From Thauera aromatica K172 (lineage in GTDB: Bacteria; Pseudomonadota; Gammaproteobacteria; Burkholderiales; Rhodocyclaceae): a DNA stretch of 64,000 nucleotides. Shown here piece after piece: positions 60,061-64,000 of this stretch (within the stretch, counting starts at the first letter, position 1; every line of letters starts with the position of its first letter). The stretch lies in assembly GCF_003030465.1 (NCBI RefSeq), contig NZ_CP028339.1, forward strand, positions 1,302,001 to 1,366,000. Direction: 5' to 3'. The notes under the pieces are model-generated. The model saw only the letters and a list, made by a program, of their open reading frames with translations. It was not told the origin of the DNA and did no database searches. A program made the position numbers and the translations under genes.

Positions 60061-61405
60061 GTTCTTTCTCCGCGATCTTCTGTACGAAGCGCAAGTTCTC
60101 CTCGACCTTGTTCTGGATGTGTTCGATCTGCTCCGGGCTCAGGTGGCGGAAACGCCCCATCGCTTTCAGGTAATCGACGACCGGCAGCGGGCTGTCGACC
60201 GGCCGCGAGAAGCTCAGCCCGGTTTCGGGGGTGTATTCCCACAACGTGACGAAATTCGATTCCACCGCCTTGCGCGCGACTTCGATGTTCATTGCACTCT
60301 GGAAGCGCCAGCCGGTGGTGCAGGGCGAATACACATGGAGGTAGGCGAAGCCGTGCTCGGAGGCCTCGAGCGCCTTGTCGAGCTTGGCGTACAGGTCTTC
60401 CATGTAGGCCGTGGACGCGGTGGCGACGTAGGCGCAGCGGTGGTTGACCATGATCAGCGGCAGGTTCTTCGCGTCCTGCGTCTTGCCCCGGGTGTGCGCG
60501 CCGACCGGAGTGGTCGAGGTCCACGCGCCGTAGGGGGTGCAGCTCGAGCGCTGCATGCCGGTGTTCATGTAGCCCTCGTTGTCGACCACCATGAACAGGA
60601 TGCGCTCGCCGCGTTCGGCCGCGCCCGACAGCGACTGGAAGCCGACGTCGGAGGCGCCGCCGTCGCCGGCGATCGCCATCGCGGTGACCTTGCGCCCGAC
60701 CCGTTCGTACTGGCGCTTGACCCCGGCGAGCATCGCCGCGGTGTTGGTCAGCAGCGGGTGGAACACCGGAACCTTGGTGCCGGTGGTGCCGTTGAAGCCG
60801 ACCGAGCCCATCCCCGGCACGCAACCCGGCGGGGTGGCGAGCACGGTGTCGGGACCGACCCGGCGCAGGGTGTGGCGCATCAGCAGCTCGGTGTTGCAGC
60901 CCTGGCAGCCGGCCAGGCCGGGGGCGAAGAGGTCTTCCCAGCCGCCGACTTCGTTGTAGATGCGGGCGGTGGTGACGTGACGCAGGGCGCCGGTCGGACA
61001 GGCCGGCACGCAGGCGGGTTTGCCGTCGCAGGTGTCGCACTTGCTGACGCGGCCGGTGTATTCATCGAGGGCGATGCCGGCGTAGCTGCAGCCGATCGTG
61101 CACAGCAGGCAATCGACGCACTTCGAGGCATCCCAGTCGATGACGCCGGTGGCGCCGTTCTTGCCGAGCGCGCCGGCCGGACAGACGGTGACGCACTTGG
61201 GGTCGCCGCACTGGCGGCACAGCGCGAGCTCGAACGCGCTCTTGGCAGCGGCGCCGGTTTCGGCGGCGGCCTTGGGCATGATCTGGATCAGCGAGCGGCG
61301 GACGTCGTCGGATTCGAACTTGGCGCCCGCGCAGGCTTTCATGCATTCGCCGCAACCGTCGCATTTGGACGCGTCGAAGGCGATGGTGGAATAGGCTTGT
61401 CCCAT
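60053..61405 (-). CDS. padI: Phenylglyoxylate:acceptor oxidoreductase, TPP subunit PadI
   Basis: 450 residues. Beta subunit of the 2-oxoacid oxidoreductase that converts phenylglyoxylate and CoA to benzoyl-CoA and CO2. N-terminal ferredoxin region with four-cysteine motifs CDGCGECMKACAG, CRQCGDPKCVTVCPAG, CVDCLLCTIGC and CDTCDGKPACVPACP (residues 15-135). The TPP domain follows: GCQGCNTELLMRHTLRRVG, ATPPGCVPGMGSVG, AIAGDGGASDVGFQSLSGAAERGERILFMVVDNEGYMNTG. Fusing the Fe-S and TPP parts in one subunit is the PadI pattern. Co-translated with padH and padJ. Confidence 0.93.
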   Translation of the reverse strand: MGQAYSTIAFDASKCDGCGECMKACAGAKFESDDVRRSLIQIMPKAAAETGAAAKSAFELALCRQCGDPKCVTVCPAGALGKNGATGVIDWDASKCVDCLLCTIGCSYAGIALDEYTGRVSKCDTCDGKPACVPACPTGALRHVTTARIYNEVGGWEDLFAPGLAGCQGCNTELLMRHTLRRVGPDTVLATPPGCVPGMGSVGFNGTTGTKVPVFHPLLTNTAAMLAGVKRQYERVGRKVTAMAIAGDGGASDVGFQSLSGAAERGERILFMVVDNEGYMNTGMQRSSCTPYGAWTSTTPVGAHTRGKTQDAKNLPLIMVNHRCAYVATASTAYMEDLYAKLDKALEASEHGFAYLHVYSPCTTGWRFQSAMNIEVARKAVESNFVTLWEYTPETGLSFSRPVDSPLPVVDYLKAMGRFRHLSPEQIEHIQNKVEENLRFVQKIAEKEHG

Positions 61406-61415
61406 GGTGTGCTCC

Positions 61416-62672
61416 TCAGCGCCAGAGGTTCGACATCAGCGCGCGGCCGGTGGCGAGCGGCTCGGCCATGAACCGGTCGCGGACCGGCCCGAGATCGGTC
61501 TTGCGCAGGATCAGCTGCGCCATCACGCCGGCATCGAAGAATTCATTGACGCCGAAAATGCCGGTCAGGCGGTTGTCGCGGTCGAACACCACGCGCAGGT
61601 AACGGCCGCTGTCCTGGTCGAAGCGCACCTGGGCGTCGCCGCCCTCGGGTACCTGGCTGTTGCCGACCGAGATTGCATGGCGGCCGAAAAAGTGATAGGT
61701 GTTCAGCGCCAGACCGCCCTGGTAGGGCTTGGCGCCCGGGTCGCCCGCCATTCCCATGCCGGCGATGCGGCCCTGGATGCTGGCGTCGGGCAGGATCGCG
61801 TTCATGATCGGGGCGTCGCTGAAAAAGCCGCGGGCCTGGGCGCAGTCGCCGGCGGCCCAGACGTCGGCGACGTTGGTGCGCATGGCGTCGTCGACCAGGA
61901 TGCCGCGCTCGGTGGCGACGCCGCTGCCGTCGAGGTAATCGAGCTGGGGGCGGACGCCGACCGCGACCAGCAGCAGGTCGGCATCGATGCCGTCGCCGCC
62001 TTCGAGCAGCAGGCGCACGCCGGTGTCGGTCTTCTGCACCCCGACCACGCGGCTGTTGGTGCGGATGGTGGCGCCGTTGTCGAGGAAGGCTTCCTCGATC
62101 AGGCCGGCGGCGGTGTCGTCGAAGTAGCCCGAGGTCAGCTGCGCGTTCATCTCCACGATGGTGACTTCGGCGCCGGCCTTGACCAGGTTTTCTGCGGCGT
62201 GCATGCCGACCAGGCCGGCGCCGAGGACGACCGCGCGGCGCGAACCGGTCATCGCCTGGCGCAGCCGGGTGGCATCGTCGAGGGTGCGCAGGACGTGGTA
62301 TTCGACCGTATCGATGCCCGGAATCGGGGGCACGATCGGACTCGCGCCGGTGGCGAGGAGGAGCTTGCGGTAGCCGATTTCGCTGCCGTCGGCGAGGGTG
62401 GCGACATGGCGCTCGGCATCGATCGCGGCGAGCGCGCTGGCGGCGCGGTAATCGACCTGGTTGCGGGTGAAGAACCCGGCGTCGCGCAGATAGACGCGCT
62501 CCGGTGCGGAGCGCCCGGAAACGACGTAGGGCAGTACGGTCGGGGAGTAGGGCGGGTGGGGATCGCGAGTGATCACCGTGATGCTGCCCGCCGCATCGTG
62601 CATGCGGATCGCGTTGATGGCTTCGAGCGCGGCATGGCTGCTGCCGGCGATCAGATAGTCGGTGGTATGCAT
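61416..62672 (-). CDS. padH: Phenylglyoxylate:acceptor oxidoreductase, FAD subunit PadH
   Basis: 418 residues, pyridine nucleotide-disulfide oxidoreductase fold. The FAD-binding start is YLIAGSSHAALEAINAIRMHD, the NAD-binding motif is VVLGAGLVGMHAAENLVKAGAEVTIVEM (about 145), and TNVADVWAAGDCAQA closes the FAD site. It passes electrons from the Fe-S clusters of PadI to NAD+. Ten-base gaps on both sides place it firmly within padGHIJ. GSSH in place of GxGxxG at the first FAD loop is normal for this subgroup. Confidence 0.9.
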   Translation of the reverse strand: MHTTDYLIAGSSHAALEAINAIRMHDAAGSITVITRDPHPPYSPTVLPYVVSGRSAPERVYLRDAGFFTRNQVDYRAASALAAIDAERHVATLADGSEIGYRKLLLATGASPIVPPIPGIDTVEYHVLRTLDDATRLRQAMTGSRRAVVLGAGLVGMHAAENLVKAGAEVTIVEMNAQLTSGYFDDTAAGLIEEAFLDNGATIRTNSRVVGVQKTDTGVRLLLEGGDGIDADLLLVAVGVRPQLDYLDGSGVATERGILVDDAMRTNVADVWAAGDCAQARGFFSDAPIMNAILPDASIQGRIAGMGMAGDPGAKPYQGGLALNTYHFFGRHAISVGNSQVPEGGDAQVRFDQDSGRYLRVVFDRDNRLTGIFGVNEFFDAGVMAQLILRKTDLGPVRDRFMAEPLATGRALMSNLWR

Positions 62673-62682
62673 CGTGGCTACC

Positions 62683-63933
62683 TCAGTCCTTGGCGTTGAG
62701 CCATACCGGCTCGTCGGAGGCGGGGCGGGTGAGCAGGGCCCGGGTCTCGTCGATGACGCGGTGGAAGATGGCGGTGGTGAGGTCGGCGCCGGCCAGGCCG
62801 CCGATGAAGCTCTGCGCCGGGACGTGGCGGCCGAGGCGGTAGAGCACGCCGAGCGTTTCCTGGAACATCGGGCCGCAGTTCCAGCGGAAAGCGACCGAGC
62901 GGTCGACCACGCCGAGGGCGCGGACCTTGCGCAGCGCGTGCTTGAGGGCGGCGACCGGGAACGGGCTGAAGGTCTTGATCTTGATCAGACCGACCTTCTC
63001 GCCGGCAGCGCGGGCCTCATCGATGGCATCCTTGGCGGCGCCGGTCATGCTGCCCAGGGTCATGATCGCGTATTCGGCGTCGTCGAGGCGGTACTCCTCG
63101 ACCAGCGGGGCGAAGTGGTGGCCGAAGCGCTCGCCCCACTCCTCGTGGATCTCGGTGATCACGCGCAGCGCGTTCTGCATGCCGCGGCACTGGCCGCGGC
63201 GGTAGCGGGCGAAAGTCTCGGGGCCGTTGCCGCCGGAGCCGCCGGTGAGCGGGTCGACCGCCATCGGACGCTGGGGGTCGAGGGCGACGTGCCAGTTGAC
63301 GTCCTTCGCCCCCATGAAGGCATCGACTTCGGCCTGCTCGGGGAGCTCGATGCGCGACGCGCCGTAGGACAGGTAGTTGCCGTCGAGGCAGACGTTGACC
63401 GGCAGCATGATGTCGTGGTGCTCGGCGAGCTTGAACGCCATCACCGTGGTGTCGAGCACTTCCTGCACCGTCTCGCAGTACATCTGGATCCAGCCGGACT
63501 CGCGCACGGTCATCGCGTCCTGGTGGCCGCCCCACACCGACTGCGGGGTGATGCCGTCGCGGGTGACGATCGTCATCACCAGCGGCAGGCGCATGCCGGA
63601 GGTGCGCAGGTAGGGCTCGAACATGAAGGCGAGGCCGGGGCCGCAGGTGGCGGTGTAGGTGCGGGCGCCGGCGAGCGCGCCGCCCTGCAGCACCGACAGC
63701 ACCGAGTGCTCGCCTTCGGCGTCGACGATGTCGGCGTCCATGCGGCCTTCGGCGATCAGCGAGGCGAGTTTTTCCACCAGCGAGGTCTGCGGCGTGATCG
63801 GGTAGACCGCGACCATGTCCGGGCGCGCGAGGGCGACGCCGAGCGCGGCGGCTTCGTTGCCCTCGCACAGGATCGCCTTGGTCGTGGCGCGTGCGGCATC
63901 GGTGTTTGGCGTGTCGATCGTCGTCGTGCTCAT
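62683..63933 (-). CDS. padG: Phenylglyoxylate:acceptor oxidoreductase alpha subunit PadG
   Basis: 416 residues. Pyruvate:ferredoxin-oxidoreductase alpha-type domain: KAILCEGNEAAALGVALARPDMVAVYPITPQTSLVEKLASLIAEG, DAEGEHSVLSVLQGGALAGARTYTATCGPGLAFMFEPYLRTSGMRLPLVMTI, VWGGHQDAMTVRESGWIQMYCETVQE. It binds the substrate with the pyrimidine end of TPP. SD GGAG is 8 bases ahead of the ATG. The upstream open frame ends in an ATGA overlap with this start. Confidence 0.93.
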   Translation of the reverse strand: MSTTTIDTPNTDAARATTKAILCEGNEAAALGVALARPDMVAVYPITPQTSLVEKLASLIAEGRMDADIVDAEGEHSVLSVLQGGALAGARTYTATCGPGLAFMFEPYLRTSGMRLPLVMTIVTRDGITPQSVWGGHQDAMTVRESGWIQMYCETVQEVLDTTVMAFKLAEHHDIMLPVNVCLDGNYLSYGASRIELPEQAEVDAFMGAKDVNWHVALDPQRPMAVDPLTGGSGGNGPETFARYRRGQCRGMQNALRVITEIHEEWGERFGHHFAPLVEEYRLDDAEYAIMTLGSMTGAAKDAIDEARAAGEKVGLIKIKTFSPFPVAALKHALRKVRALGVVDRSVAFRWNCGPMFQETLGVLYRLGRHVPAQSFIGGLAGADLTTAIFHRVIDETRALLTRPASDEPVWLNAKD

Positions 63934-64000
63934 TGGCTCATCTCCATGCGGGCGGGTTGCGGGATCGTGCTCGCGTCCCGCGCACAGGCATTCGGGTTCG
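63930..64000 (-). CDS. Partial C-terminus of the gene upstream of padG (probably padF or padE)
   Basis: One of the three frames left of the window edge ends exactly in an ATGA overlap with padG: its last residues are ARDASTIPQPARMEMSQ followed by TGA at 63930-63932. A missing small subunit (PadF gamma or PadE ferredoxin-like) is expected here from the known pad order. Too little sequence is present to identify it. Confidence 0.4.
   Translation of the reverse strand, partial: NPNACARDASTIPQPARMEMSQ

Overview
This 64 kb window is chromosomal DNA of a GC-rich (by hand count about 70% in typical coding lines) betaproteobacterium. The gene content points to the Rhodocyclales genera that degrade aromatic compounds with or without oxygen (Thauera, Aromatoleum, Azoarcus). 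The signature is a complete aerobic phenylacetyl-CoA epoxidase pathway together with anaerobic phenylglyoxylate:acceptor oxidoreductase genes, a tungsten aldehyde oxidoreductase, an Rnf complex and a quinohemoprotein amine dehydrogenase. The genus is inferred from these genes; no search was run.

Layout: 1-2.8 kb holds housekeeping RNA-modification genes (rlmD, a tRNA-Ser(UGA), an rluE-like gene). From 2.8 to 14.8 kb there are three modules, each divergent from its own LysR regulator: indolepyruvate (arylpyruvate) ferredoxin oxidoreductase iorAB, a TRAP transporter, and a benzoate-CoA-ligase-type enzyme preceded by a coupled 24-codon leader. A MTH1187-type protein lies between the last two. 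From 14.8 to 26 kb is the aerobic phenylacetate regulon: paaY-paaN leftward; paaG-paaI-paaK-paaABCDE, a TetR regulator and paaJ rightward. It has a perfect 16-bp operator at the promoter and an intrinsic terminator between paaB and paaC. From 26 to 33 kb a MerR regulator, the leftward rnfABCDGEH operon and a divergent NifU-type gene share a nearly identical 22-bp operator.

From 33 to 39 kb is an unusual leftward group: an NAD-type aldehyde dehydrogenase, two U32-family iron-sulfur proteins resembling UbiU/UbiV, and a tungsten aldehyde oxidoreductase with a MoaD-like domain ending in Gly-Gly fused at its C-terminus, behind an FNR-type box. From 39 to 46.5 kb are a 2135-residue hybrid histidine kinase and its response regulator. 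They are divergent from qhpADCB (46.7-51.3 kb), which encodes the cysteine tryptophylquinone amine dehydrogenase and its radical SAM maturase. From 51.7 to 55.9 kb are an MmeI-like restriction-modification gene with an apparent one-base deletion and a MarR regulator. From 56.1 kb to the right edge runs the leftward pad operon (padG-H-I-J), extended by an NDP-forming acyl-CoA synthetase-like gene and a thioesterase.

Together the genes suggest a funnel: aromatic amines and arylpyruvates are oxidised to aryl aldehydes or acyl-CoA, aldehydes to phenylacetate, and phenylacetyl-CoA is then processed by the oxygen-dependent Paa route or by the anaerobic route through phenylglyoxylate to benzoyl-CoA. 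Ferredoxin-linked enzymes (Ior, Aor) and Rnf would balance low-potential electrons. Best candidates for undescribed biology are the Aor-MoaD/U32 cluster, the rnf/nfu operator shared with the MerR gene, the amine dehydrogenase operon with no visible qhpE/F/G, and the leader peptide before the CoA ligase.
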